A stretch of 64,000 bases of DNA from Sphingobacterium chuzhouense (lineage in GTDB: Bacteria > Bacteroidota > Bacteroidia > Sphingobacteriales > Sphingobacteriaceae): NCBI RefSeq assembly GCF_014692525.1, contig NZ_JACNYL010000005.1, positions 124,001 through 188,000 of the forward strand. Direction: 5' to 3'. Every line of letters starts with the position of its first letter. The stretch's first letter is position 1. Position numbers and translations under genes: made by a program. Of this stretch, positions 9,574 to 18,928 are shown piece after piece. The notes beneath the pieces were generated by a model. It was not told where the DNA came from. It was given only the letters and a program-made list of their open reading frames with translations, and searched no databases.

Positions 9574-11077
9574 TTATTTTTCGGTTGGGTTTGTATCTTG
9601 ATATTGTTCTTGTAATTGTTTCAGTTTACGATGCATCTGCTGCGCTACATCAGCATACGCTGCGGATTGATACACATTGTTCATTTCTTTTGGGTCTTTT
9701 TCAAGATCATACAGCTCCCATTCATCAATATCATTATAAAAGTGAATCAGCTTATACCTGTCTGTCCGAACGCCATAATGTCTTTTGACCATATGCCAAC
9801 TCGGATACTCGTAATAATGATAATAGACGGCATCGCGCCAATTTTCTACTTCTTTCCCGTCGTTATCAATCACCGGCTTTAACGACTGACCTTGCATATC
9901 TGCGGGGATTTCGACACCTGCATAATCCAATAAGGTAGGTGCAAAATCAAGGTTCATTGCTAAAGCAAATAATCGTATTGTCTAACTCCCCTTCTTGTTC
10001 CAGATAATCGAGCAATCGACCTACGTTTTCGTCTACCGCAGCCACACAAGCCAAATAATCTTTCATGTATTGTTGATACTTCCAACGCACCAGATCATCC
10101 CCCTTCAAGTTTAAGCGTCTATATTCTGCTACGCGTTTATCATACACATCCGTCCAGGCTTTCTTCTCTTCTTCGGTCATCCGATCGAACACTTGAAAAA
10201 AGCGTTGCTTATCTACTGATTTATTATTCGCTTGGGTAAAATCGTCTTCTTTTGTATCACCAATCGTTTCTTTTGGAATTTCAGCTAGAGAATCTAAATC
10301 TGCTGCTGATGCCAGTTTCAAATCCCATGCGTCCCACATGTCGGAGGATATATTCATCAATTGCTCTTTCGCGGCTCTTCCTCTATTACTAAAATCGTCT
10401 AACAAGTTTGCAGGTTCCTCAAAAGTGGTATTATCAAACATACCCAAGTGTCGCGGTGCAGGAAGCCAATTTCGATGAGGCGCCTTATGCTGATAAATCA
10501 ATAAAAAAGGTTTCTCTTTATCTCTATCATTTAGAAAATGGATCGCCTTATCCGTAATCACATCGGTCACGTAGCCTTTCTCCGCCACTTTTTTACCATT
10601 TTCTATAAATTCCGGTTGATAGTACTCTCCTTGATTAGGGAGAATACTATAAAAATCAAAGCCTACCGGCATTGTTCCTAAATGCCACTTCCCAATCATC
10701 GCGGTTTGATACCCCGCTTCTTTCAGTAGTTGTGGATAGATAATCTGCGTACTGTCAAACACGCTATGGTTATCTTTAAAACCGTTGATGTGACTATGCT
10801 TCCCTGTTAGGATAACCGCTCTAGAAGGACCACATACCGCATTCGTGACGAAACAGTTGTTAAACTTAATCCCTTCATCTGCTAACCGGTCTAGATTAGG
10901 CGTGGAGATAAAACGCTTGTCGTAAGCACTCAGCGCTTGTGTTGTATGGTCATCGGTCATAATGAACACGATGTTCAATTTCTTCTGCTCTTCTTTCTGA
11001 GGAGATGAGCAAGCCGTTGCTCCTACAAGTAATGCAAGGGCAAACAAACGGCCTATCTTATTTCTTATCGTTATCAT
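9574..11077 (-). pseudogene. S1-family sulfatase split by an internal deletion with frameshift
   Basis: Two reading frames make up one sulfatase. 9947-11077 encodes 376 residues: lipobox (ATAC, Cys23), MTDDH metal motif, CGPSR with formylglycine precursor Cys82, GKWH, then ends at LDNTIICFSNEP. 9574-9957 continues in another frame from MNLDFAPTLLDYAG to the normal C-terminal YDLEKDP region. In related sulfatases roughly 40 residues, including the SDxG metal-ligand motif and a following Lys/Glu region, lie between these parts; they are absent. The junction AGCAATGAA fits both flanks (FSN and A-M-N), as expected for a deletion between short direct repeats. The product should be inactive. The intact ancestor resembled glucosamine-6-sulfatase-like (S1_11) enzymes, which is tentative. 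Confidence 0.88.
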
Positions 11078-11101
11078 TTTTTATTAGCGTAGCCCTATGT
11101 G

Positions 11102-12787
11102 TTAATAATTTGGATTCTGGGTAAGATTTTGATTAATGTCTCTTTCTTTTTGTGGAATAGGGTATAGCTCGTGTTTATTATCCGTAAAGTAGTTTCCAGC
11201 TATATACGGAAAGTTTCCATATATCGCATTTAGGTCCTCTTGCGCCGCTCGCAAGGATGTACCTAATCTATTCCATCTAATCAAATCAAATTTTCGAAAC
11301 CCTTCATAACACAATTCAAATGTTCGTTCTTCTACAATCTTCTCGAAGAATTCCTCTTTGCTAAGCCCGCTAGGTAGATCGGCTGTAGCCGAAGGCTGAT
11401 CTACAGGCACGCCAAATCCACGCCGTCTTACCATATTTAGATACCAATACGCGCTGCCATCCGAATTTGCTCCCGGACCATTTATTTCATTTTCTGCTTC
11501 AGCATACATTAACAGAACGTCCGAATAGCGTAATAACACCCAGTTTATATCCGTGTTATTTAAATCTTTCGGCTCGGTACCCTGCCAATCTCTTCTCCAT
11601 TTTCCAGGAGTCCATTTTCGCACGTTTGCCAGAATAGGATTTGATAAATCTACTTTCTGACTACTACCATTGATTTCATATCGAGCGATCGCGATATCTT
11701 TCCGTTGATCCGCGGGATCATATTTATCATATAACGTTGGAATTATCCGAAAGAATGCATTTGCTCTTCCATAAACAGCTCCCGCCGCCGTAAGCGGACT
11801 ATTCCAGGAACCGATATAACCGCTATATGGCCGTGCACCAGATGGATTAAAAAAAGCAACCTCAAACATACTTTCTTTGGGTTCAAGTTTCAATTCGCAA
11901 TAATTTCTAAATATCGTTTCATAACTTGTGTTCAATGCATGTTGTCCACCATCAATAATCTCTTTTGTGAGTCGTCGCGCCTCTTCATAGCATGTCAAAT
12001 AATTGGAAGGTCGCTCCATCTGTCCGTTCTGTCTTAACGAATATCCACCTCGTCCTAGATATACTCTCGCCAAAATTCCTTTTGCTGCTCCCCTACTTAT
12101 ACGTTCGTCAAGTGGTTTTTCGGATGCTTCTGGAATATCGGGAATCGCCTCTGTCATATCTTGAATAATCTGATCGTAGATTTCTTCTTTATCCGTTCGC
12201 GCCGATTTCATATCATCTGTGGCTTTTGTATAGTCTGTTTTTAATGGAACATCCCCATATAGCCGAACCAGATCAAAATAGTAGAGTCCACGTAAAAATT
12301 TAGCTTCTGCCAGACATCTTCTTAATTCAATTTTCTCTGCTTCACTTCCGTTCGCAAACATATCCATTTGTGGTATGTTTGCGATCACGAGGTTCGCTCT
12401 ATTGATTCCTTCATAGAGTGCCCGCCATGCTTCGGTGATATAATTATGACCTGTAGCAAAGTTATAATGCGCCAATGTTCTATTGTCGTTTGAGAAACCC
12501 GTTCCTTCCATATAAGCCAGGTCCGAATCGATATCAAATACCAAAGACATATAAAATCCATAGGTATTTTGACTCGCCATAATTTCATATACACCCAGTG
12601 CTGCTTTTTTTGCATCCTCAGTATTGTCAAAATAAGTCTCTGCCGCATATAACGAATAAGGGTCTTCTTCCAACCATTTTGAACAGGAGGTTAGCGCCCA
12701 GGTTGAAACTGCAAAAGCACACCAAACGACATACCTCGCAACATTGTTCTCTATAAAGATTAATTTCTTATTTTTCATAATTTTCAT
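11102..12787 (-). CDS. SusD/RagB family glycan-binding outer-membrane lipoprotein
   Basis: A 561-residue SusD homologue. A long N-terminal hydrophobic stretch ends in a lipobox (ALTSC, Cys35), so it is a surface lipoprotein that lids the SusC barrel. Family hallmarks: LEEDPYS after the lipobox, AEAKFLRGLYYFDLVRLYG in the tetratricopeptide-like core, an R-G-AAKGILARVYL helix, LLRYSDVLLMYAEAENE, and a C-terminal ELYPIPQ. It starts 2 nt after the SusC stop, so the two are co-translated. The bound glycan is not readable from sequence; the surrounding lyases and sulfatases point to a sulfated glycosaminoglycan. Confidence 0.96.
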   Translation of the reverse strand: MKIMKNKKLIFIENNVARYVVWCAFAVSTWALTSCSKWLEEDPYSLYAAETYFDNTEDAKKAALGVYEIMASQNTYGFYMSLVFDIDSDLAYMEGTGFSNDNRTLAHYNFATGHNYITEAWRALYEGINRANLVIANIPQMDMFANGSEAEKIELRRCLAEAKFLRGLYYFDLVRLYGDVPLKTDYTKATDDMKSARTDKEEIYDQIIQDMTEAIPDIPEASEKPLDERISRGAAKGILARVYLGRGGYSLRQNGQMERPSNYLTCYEEARRLTKEIIDGGQHALNTSYETIFRNYCELKLEPKESMFEVAFFNPSGARPYSGYIGSWNSPLTAAGAVYGRANAFFRIIPTLYDKYDPADQRKDIAIARYEINGSSQKVDLSNPILANVRKWTPGKWRRDWQGTEPKDLNNTDINWVLLRYSDVLLMYAEAENEINGPGANSDGSAYWYLNMVRRRGFGVPVDQPSATADLPSGLSKEEFFEKIVEERTFELCYEGFRKFDLIRWNRLGTSLRAAQEDLNAIYGNFPYIAGNYFTDNKHELYPIPQKERDINQNLTQNPNY

Positions 12788-12789
12788 TT

Positions 12790-15700
12790 TTATAGTGATA
12801 AATTAATGCCTGCCACAAAGGATTTAGCGCGTGGGTAAGCTCCAAAATCAATCCCCGGTGTTAAACCGGTACTGTTTCTCGAACTCACTTCGGGATCATA
12901 GCCTGAGTAGCCCGCAATGGTTCCCAGATTATAGGCTGTTGCATACACCCTTAGTCCATTAATTTTAAATCTAGAAAGGAAACTCTTTGGAATTGTATAA
13001 CCTATACTGATATTGTTGATTCGTAAAAAAGAACCATTTTCAACCACATAATCATAAAAACGTAGTGCTGTATTGCTGTTATAAACCGGCACGGTTTTTC
13101 CTTCGTTCATCGCTGCCAAGGCTGCAGGGTCGGTTACTCTATTACCACTTGCATCGATAGACATCCATCTATCTGCGAAATAAGAAAGTGTACTGCGATA
13201 ATCCAATTGTGTTTGACTGCTATATAACTTATTGGCATTGTACACATCATTTCCATAAGCCCAATTGAGGAAAATGCTCAAATCAATCCCCTTATACGAA
13301 AATGTGTTATTAAGCCCGCCCATACCTTTGGGTATTGCGTTTCCAATAACCGCTCTATCGTCAGGATTAATTGTTCCATTTCCATCAGTGTCAACAAACT
13401 TTAAAAAACCAGGCTGTGGTATATTGTTATTATCATATGGTATTCCATCTTTTAACGTATAGGTTTGGGTATTGGAGTCAAAATTAAAATCATCGACTTG
13501 GTATAAACCATCTGTCTTGTATCCATACATCTGTCCTAATGCCTGTCCTACTTGGATGATATAATCGCTCTCGGTCAATACTCCCCAGTCCGAAAACACA
13601 TTCCTAAACGATTCTCCATCCGTTAATGCCAATACCTTATTTCTATTAAATGCCCAGTTAAAATCGGTGGTCCATTTAAAGTTTGGCGTATTAATATTGG
13701 TTGTGTTTATACTTAATTCCACACCGCTATTCTGTGTCGATCCTGCATTAATCAACATTGTCGAGTAGCCCGAACTCATCGGTACTTCCGCTTGCAGCAA
13801 AAGGTCTTTTGTAGTATTTCGGTAAAGTTCAGCTGTCAATTGTATACGCTGATTAAAAAAAGCCATATCCAATCCTAAATTCTCTGCTCTTGTAGCTTCC
13901 CATTTCAGATCCGGATTGGGCAACGTATTCGGAAATACGGTCACATTAATTCGGTCGTTTAATGGGTAAGTACCTGTAGACAATAAAGCAAGGGAAGTAT
14001 AGTTTGCAATTCGGTTATTACCCGATGTACCGATAGAAAAACGAAGTTTTAAGTCGGAAAGAATACCTTGGTTTTTCATAAAATCCTCCTCAATGATTCG
14101 CCAAGCGAAAGATGCCGCAGGAAAGTATCCAAATTTATTGTTGGGACCAAACTTTGAAGATCCATCAGATCGTAAACTCGCAGACACCAAATATTTACTT
14201 TTGTAATTGTAATTTGCTCTCGCAAAGAACGATATCATCCGCTCATCTTGGTTATTGGATTCACCTATAAAAGTGGATGCTTCATACAGATTATCCAAGC
14301 CCAATGTCTCGTCAGGAAAACCCGTTGCTGTAACTCTGTTATACTTGGTCAAGAGGTAGTTCTGCTCTTGCCCTAATAAAACATCAAATTTGTGGTCTTG
14401 ATTGAATGTATTTTCATACATAAGCGTGTTGGAATAACTCCAACCACTTCGTACCTGATCTGCCATAGAGCCTTGTGGACCATTATTTCGTTTTGCCATC
14501 ATCGAACGTCTATCGTAGAACAAATCCGTCTTTGTCGAGATGTTTCTGTAATTCACCAGACCTCGATAAGTGATATGGTCTGTTAGCTTATATTGTACGT
14601 CGGTATTTAAATAAAGAAACCTTCCCAAAATATCTCGGTGTTGTGATTCTGCATTGACTAAAGGGTTTTGCAACGTGTTACCTTGTACATCTTCCAGTGC
14701 CGGATCTTCTTCCATGTTTAGGAAATCTTCATCGGTCCCCGCCAATCCATAGAGCGGTCTATACGTTAAGATATTCTGTAGCTGATTGAGATAGGTGTTT
14801 CCTTCGTTCGTTCCTAACCCGTATACTTTCTGCTCCGAATAGTTAACACTTCCATTTAAACTCAACCGCTCATTGGCTTGATGGTTTAGAGAGAGTTTTG
14901 CCACATGCTTTTTTGCCCCACTATTCAACATGATTCCTTCATCATTATTCATCGAATAGAAAAGGCTATACCGCGTAGCTTGATTTCCACCATTTACACC
15001 TATTTTATGGTATTGACTATTCGCAGTACCTCCAAAAACCTGCTCTTGCCAGTTTATACCTGGCCGGTTCATATACAATTCTTCCAGTTGATCAAATGTA
15101 CCATACGTTTGTTCAAACCTTGCCAGTCGTGATTCATCGGCCAAACTTCTTTCATATTGCAAAACGGTATAGTCATATGGTTTCAAAACCGGCAATGTAT
15201 TGTTTATACTTTTACCACCCATGTAGGTATCATAGGTTACATTGGTCCGTCCGGCTTTATTTTTCTTCGTGGTCACTAGGATAACACCATTCGCCCCTCT
15301 GGAACCGTAAATAGCGGTCGATGCCGCATCTTTCAAGACATCGATACTCTCGATATCGGTTGGGTCTAAGAAATTTATACCTTCTGTTTGGGGAATACCA
15401 TCAATCACATACAAAGGTTCGTTACTCTGGGTGATAGATCCTCCTCCACGAACTTTGATGGACATTTCCGATCCGGGAGCTCCTTCCGATGCGGATACCT
15501 GTACGCCGGCAAGCCGACCAGCCAACGCCATCGTCACATCCGGCACAGGAACTTTGTTCAATTCCTCGCCCGAAACAGAAGCCACCGAGCCTGTTAAATC
15601 CTTTCGTTGCACGGAACCATAACCGATAACAACCACCTCATCCATACTCTTCGTTTCCTCCAATAATTGGACGCTTCGTGTGGCATTATCTCCCGCTTTT

Positions 15701-15939
15701 ATTTCTATCGGCGTGTATCCGATATACGAATAAATCAATACCGCATCTGCGCTGCTCGTTGTTATCGCATAACCACCTTTTGCGTCTGTGGTCGTCTCTT
15801 TATTCGTTCCTTTTTCCTTAATACTAACACCCACCAGTGCCTCTCCGGTTTGACTGGTCACGACTCCATTCACGGTAGTTTTCTGCGCATACAATATAGT
15901 ACTGTATAGCAAGGATAATATAAACAGTAGCTGTCTCAT
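12790..15939 (-). CDS. SusC/RagA family TonB-dependent outer-membrane transporter
   Basis: A 1049-residue protein: signal peptide (1-19), a carboxypeptidase-regulatory-like domain (about 22-95), a TonB box (DEVVVIGYG, near 100-108), the plug domain with the SusC-type AAIYGSRGANGVILVTTKK signature around residue 210, and a 22-strand barrel ending in a hydrophobic strand closing on NLSL. It imports oligosaccharides across the outer membrane using TonB energy, in complex with SusD encoded immediately downstream. A 48-nt gap separates it from the lyase gene upstream in the operon. Confidence 0.97.
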   Translation of the reverse strand: MRQLLFILSLLYSTILYAQKTTVNGVVTSQTGEALVGVSIKEKGTNKETTTDAKGGYAITTSSADAVLIYSYIGYTPIEIKAGDNATRSVQLLEETKSMDEVVVIGYGSVQRKDLTGSVASVSGEELNKVPVPDVTMALAGRLAGVQVSASEGAPGSEMSIKVRGGGSITQSNEPLYVIDGIPQTEGINFLDPTDIESIDVLKDAASTAIYGSRGANGVILVTTKKNKAGRTNVTYDTYMGGKSINNTLPVLKPYDYTVLQYERSLADESRLARFEQTYGTFDQLEELYMNRPGINWQEQVFGGTANSQYHKIGVNGGNQATRYSLFYSMNNDEGIMLNSGAKKHVAKLSLNHQANERLSLNGSVNYSEQKVYGLGTNEGNTYLNQLQNILTYRPLYGLAGTDEDFLNMEEDPALEDVQGNTLQNPLVNAESQHRDILGRFLYLNTDVQYKLTDHITYRGLVNYRNISTKTDLFYDRRSMMAKRNNGPQGSMADQVRSGWSYSNTLMYENTFNQDHKFDVLLGQEQNYLLTKYNRVTATGFPDETLGLDNLYEASTFIGESNNQDERMISFFARANYNYKSKYLVSASLRSDGSSKFGPNNKFGYFPAASFAWRIIEEDFMKNQGILSDLKLRFSIGTSGNNRIANYTSLALLSTGTYPLNDRINVTVFPNTLPNPDLKWEATRAENLGLDMAFFNQRIQLTAELYRNTTKDLLLQAEVPMSSGYSTMLINAGSTQNSGVELSINTTNINTPNFKWTTDFNWAFNRNKVLALTDGESFRNVFSDWGVLTESDYIIQVGQALGQMYGYKTDGLYQVDDFNFDSNTQTYTLKDGIPYDNNNIPQPGFLKFVDTDGNGTINPDDRAVIGNAIPKGMGGLNNTFSYKGIDLSIFLNWAYGNDVYNANKLYSSQTQLDYRSTLSYFADRWMSIDASGNRVTDPAALAAMNEGKTVPVYNSNTALRFYDYVVENGSFLRINNISIGYTIPKSFLSRFKINGLRVYATAYNLGTIAGYSGYDPEVSSRNSTGLTPGIDFGAYPRAKSFVAGINLSL

Positions 15940-15987
15940 AGATAATACTTTCGTTTTTGATTAAACCTTATTTCATATTCTTATTTT

Positions 15988-18585
15988 CTAAATTTCCAAA
16001 TCCGGTAGTTGATCTTTTAATACCGTTGTTTTCCCATTTTCGGTAACTGTCGTTACATCATTATATTCGAGCGAAACATCTCCTTTTTTATTTCGTACAG
16101 AAAAAGATGGAGCACCTGTGCCGTTTATATTGACACGAATCACCCAATCATCTACTTCGATTGTATTTTCATCTATCCAATGAGGAGCAGATACCACCTC
16201 TTTCTTATGATGGGTACGAATGACTGTCGCATAACGATAAACAGCCTGTTTAGAAGATATTGCTGTAAAATGCCAGTGGTTTGGATACGGAGCGAAATGC
16301 CCTTTATCATCAGCCCGCAACCAATTAATTGCCGGAACAAAAAATTGATCGGTTTGTTGAGTATGCAAATTCTCCGGAGCGAAAATATAAGCATTCGACT
16401 CACCATTCTGATTGGTTGCTTTTACATGTACCATCTTTTCACTCGCATGAACTTGCATTGAATCTTCTACCGTATGCAATAAATAATTCCATGCTACCGG
16501 TTCATAGGCTTCAAGCTCATCATATACAAACAATAGGTGGGCGCCACCCAGTTGTACAATATGTCGCCTAAACGTTTTTAGCTTATTTTCATCCCATCCG
16601 TTTTCCGGAGAATAGTCAAGACCGGAAACCTCTCCTCTTTTTAACCAAAGCTCGGAAATCACTTTTCCATAAGCATTAGATGCATCACCAACAACATAGC
16701 TAATTTTACTTCCGATATAATGCCGTGGAATCCAACCATAACCTTCTGTTCCTATCTTCTGCCCCATTCCATTGACCAAAATGGTATTATGTGCACGCGT
16801 GCTTCTGTGGCTATAGACACTATGTTCGTCTGTAAAACTGACATGATGACCACTACTGTAAAAAAGTGGCTTACCATCATAAAAGGTATTAAACGCATTT
16901 TGATTTGCTACGGCGTGAGAGGTAGAACCGTACGGGCTGGAACGAAACGTCGCCATAGCATTTCTTGTTAAATTTTTCCAGCTAGACATAAAGGTGGCAA
17001 TGCCTGTGTTTCTAAAAACGTAGGATAATGGCAAATCTGCCAAGCCTTTTCCTATTGGTAATGGGGTATCATTTTGAAGTCGGAACCAGGATAGATCGCC
17101 CGGTTTGGCTCCAAAGCCTCTTTTTAAGACATCTGGTTCATCAGCTTGGATTGTCCGAACATAATCCGCCAAATAACTGTTATTGGTTAACTTTGCCAAA
17201 GCATCCGCATACCCCACGCGCTGTCCGTTTGGTTTAGCGACACGTAGATGTGCACTTCCGTTACCTGCCGATTTGGAGAATGGTGGCTGCTGAAATATGA
17301 CATACATCGCCGACCCCTTATACCACGGATCTTTAAAAAAGTCGTAACCACTTAATTTGCTATAAAGCAAGGGTACTTCTATCAACGTGCGGATGTTGAC
17401 ATGGAAATAAGAATCACCATTATGCCATCCACCATCGTCATTTACACCGGGGAAACGTGCTATCCATACATTATAACAATAATCTGCCCATTTCTTTGCT
17501 TCCGGCAATTCACCATAGGTAGCAAAAGCCGCCATCGTAAAGATACGTAAGGTCATTTGTACAGAATGATTATCGGCTATATGTGCTTCGAAATGATTAT
17601 GGAAACGGTTAAAGAAATTGCTTCCATGCTCTTTTATTTCTCCAAGCAATAAAGCCTTTTGTTCCTTCGAAAGTAAATCATAAAACGAGTCATATGCCAT
17701 CGTACTCAACGAAAGCAATGTAGAGGCATTGAAATCGCCTTTAAGATAAGGGCTATCTCTCCAACTCACCATTTCTTCGATCCTATACATAGCCGCCTTA
17801 AAATAACGCTCATCTTTCGTCAAAAGGAAAGCCCGAATTAAGCCTTCGGTATTTGCTTCTTCCCTATCAACGACTCTCCGACTTTCGCGTACCAACAATG
17901 CATTACGCTTTACTTCCAAATCCAGCTCGGCTACTTTGCTTGTATCGATAACATCAGCTAAATGTTTGACTTCTTCATCGACGACTTTGTTGGCATACTC
18001 AATATACCAATCGCGTTCTTCCTTATTTTTGCATTTCTCAATAAACGCATCCCATTCGTCTTTTTCGACCCAAATTCTGGGATGCGTAGTGGGCAGTTTC
18101 GCCATTAGGTTAGAAAATGTAGGCGGGTTAAATACGTAGCCGTCATTTATGACGGTAAACCGCAACACCGGCGACCAATCTGTCTTTTCACCATCTGCAT
18201 ACCCATATTGCCAAAACCAGTCCCCATTTTCGTATATTTCCGCTGCATTATAGAATGCCCAGGGACAATCGGCTTCAATCACCTCTTTCCGGAACAAACT
18301 ATCTTGGGAAATACGCAGTCGGTAATTTATTTGATTGGGGTCTGGTTTTTGGTCACCATGCTCTTCCTCCATCCCATCTAAAGCAGCATGCGCTTTACTT
18401 GTTGTTCCGAGAGGCCACATAAAGGCTACTTTTCTATTTTTTACAACGGCTCTATCTAATGGATATGGCGTTGCCCGCATCTCGTGCATCAAGGTCACAT
18501 CGTTAAGCCGTAGCGTCGCCTGGCCGAGCACCTCATTAAAAGACAAGAATTGCACCAATATGGCAAGGATAAATATTCTTCTCAT
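15988..18585 (-). CDS. DUF4962/heparinase II/III-type polysaccharide lyase (PL37- or PL21-like)
   Basis: An 865-residue secreted protein (signal peptide about 1-21). An N-terminal DUF4962-like region of about 150 residues leads into HPRIWVEKDEWDAF, the helical toroid, and the antiparallel beta-sheet domain of heparinase II/III lyases. Candidate catalytic residues are visible: Asn339-His340 in IADNHSVQ, a Tyr in GDSYFHV, and a His in SHAVANQNAF, with FTDEHSVYSHRSTRAHNT further on. These enzymes beta-eliminate uronic-acid-containing polymers, leaving an unsaturated uronic acid for GH88. It is the first gene of the minus-strand PUL operon, with a -7 element at 18616-18623. Exact PL family and substrate are uncertain. 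Confidence 0.85.
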   Translation of the reverse strand: MRRIFILAILVQFLSFNEVLGQATLRLNDVTLMHEMRATPYPLDRAVVKNRKVAFMWPLGTTSKAHAALDGMEEEHGDQKPDPNQINYRLRISQDSLFRKEVIEADCPWAFYNAAEIYENGDWFWQYGYADGEKTDWSPVLRFTVINDGYVFNPPTFSNLMAKLPTTHPRIWVEKDEWDAFIEKCKNKEERDWYIEYANKVVDEEVKHLADVIDTSKVAELDLEVKRNALLVRESRRVVDREEANTEGLIRAFLLTKDERYFKAAMYRIEEMVSWRDSPYLKGDFNASTLLSLSTMAYDSFYDLLSKEQKALLLGEIKEHGSNFFNRFHNHFEAHIADNHSVQMTLRIFTMAAFATYGELPEAKKWADYCYNVWIARFPGVNDDGGWHNGDSYFHVNIRTLIEVPLLYSKLSGYDFFKDPWYKGSAMYVIFQQPPFSKSAGNGSAHLRVAKPNGQRVGYADALAKLTNNSYLADYVRTIQADEPDVLKRGFGAKPGDLSWFRLQNDTPLPIGKGLADLPLSYVFRNTGIATFMSSWKNLTRNAMATFRSSPYGSTSHAVANQNAFNTFYDGKPLFYSSGHHVSFTDEHSVYSHRSTRAHNTILVNGMGQKIGTEGYGWIPRHYIGSKISYVVGDASNAYGKVISELWLKRGEVSGLDYSPENGWDENKLKTFRRHIVQLGGAHLLFVYDELEAYEPVAWNYLLHTVEDSMQVHASEKMVHVKATNQNGESNAYIFAPENLHTQQTDQFFVPAINWLRADDKGHFAPYPNHWHFTAISSKQAVYRYATVIRTHHKKEVVSAPHWIDENTIEVDDWVIRVNINGTGAPSFSVRNKKGDVSLEYNDVTTVTENGKTTVLKDQLPDLEI

Positions 18586-18615
18586 GATGTTAGATTTACA
18601 TTGTGATAACTACAT

Positions 18616-18623
18616 CAAAAGTA
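18616..18623 (-). promoter_or_regulatory. -7 element for the lyase-susCD operon
   Basis: Minus-strand TACTTTTG matches TAnnTTTG; transcription would start around 18609, about 25 nt before the ATG. There is no clear -33 TTG at the usual spacing, consistent with dependence on an activator such as the HTCS. The element is extended by GATGTAG, resembling the permease promoter. Confidence 0.45.
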
Positions 18624-18754
18624 ACTGTAATCGCTTCTCAGCTATTTAAATTTTATCCAGAATACTTTTAATTTTGGTTAATCACACCAAATTATGCGTC
18701 TTTTAGGGCAGCCTGAGCAACGCTTAATTGCCACCCCAACCTTCTGGTATTCAT

Positions 18755-18773
18755 CAAAATCAAAATGATTTTG
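18755..18773. repeat. 8-bp perfect inverted repeat, candidate operator
   Basis: CAAAATCA and TGATTTTG flank a 3-nt spacer. The left part overlaps TTCATCAAAATCAAA, which matches TTCATCAAAATTAAA at the permease promoter (2487-2501) in 14 of 15 bases. It sits midway between two divergent PUL promoters, so an HTCS binding site is a reasonable guess. Confidence 0.35.
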
Positions 18774-18928
18774 TTTAAAACTGAAAGAGCATTACAAACA
18801 AGCTATCTAATTTTATGATTCAATAAAAAGCGAAGATTATTATGAGACCATCATGATTTTTCAGACCACATCGTGGGATGAATAAATCTGATAGCTTCAT
18901 CACCATTAAAAAAAACAAAATTATACAG

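Larger units (their letters stand above)
18586..18928. promoter_or_regulatory. Divergent PUL regulatory region
   Basis: This 343-nt gene-free stretch lies between the minus-strand lyase-susCD operon and the plus-strand GH88-hepC operon. On the minus strand TACTTTTG (18616-18623) fits the -7 consensus for the lyase. Near the middle is a 19-bp near-palindrome (18755-18773). For the plus-strand operon only a weak TAATTTTA (18808-18815) is seen, as expected for an activator-dependent promoter. No convincing reading frame or structured RNA was found. Confidence 0.5.

Noticed and set aside
18586..18928. Possible structured RNA or riboswitch in the divergent region
   Set aside because: No recognisable riboswitch core or long helix beyond the short palindrome.
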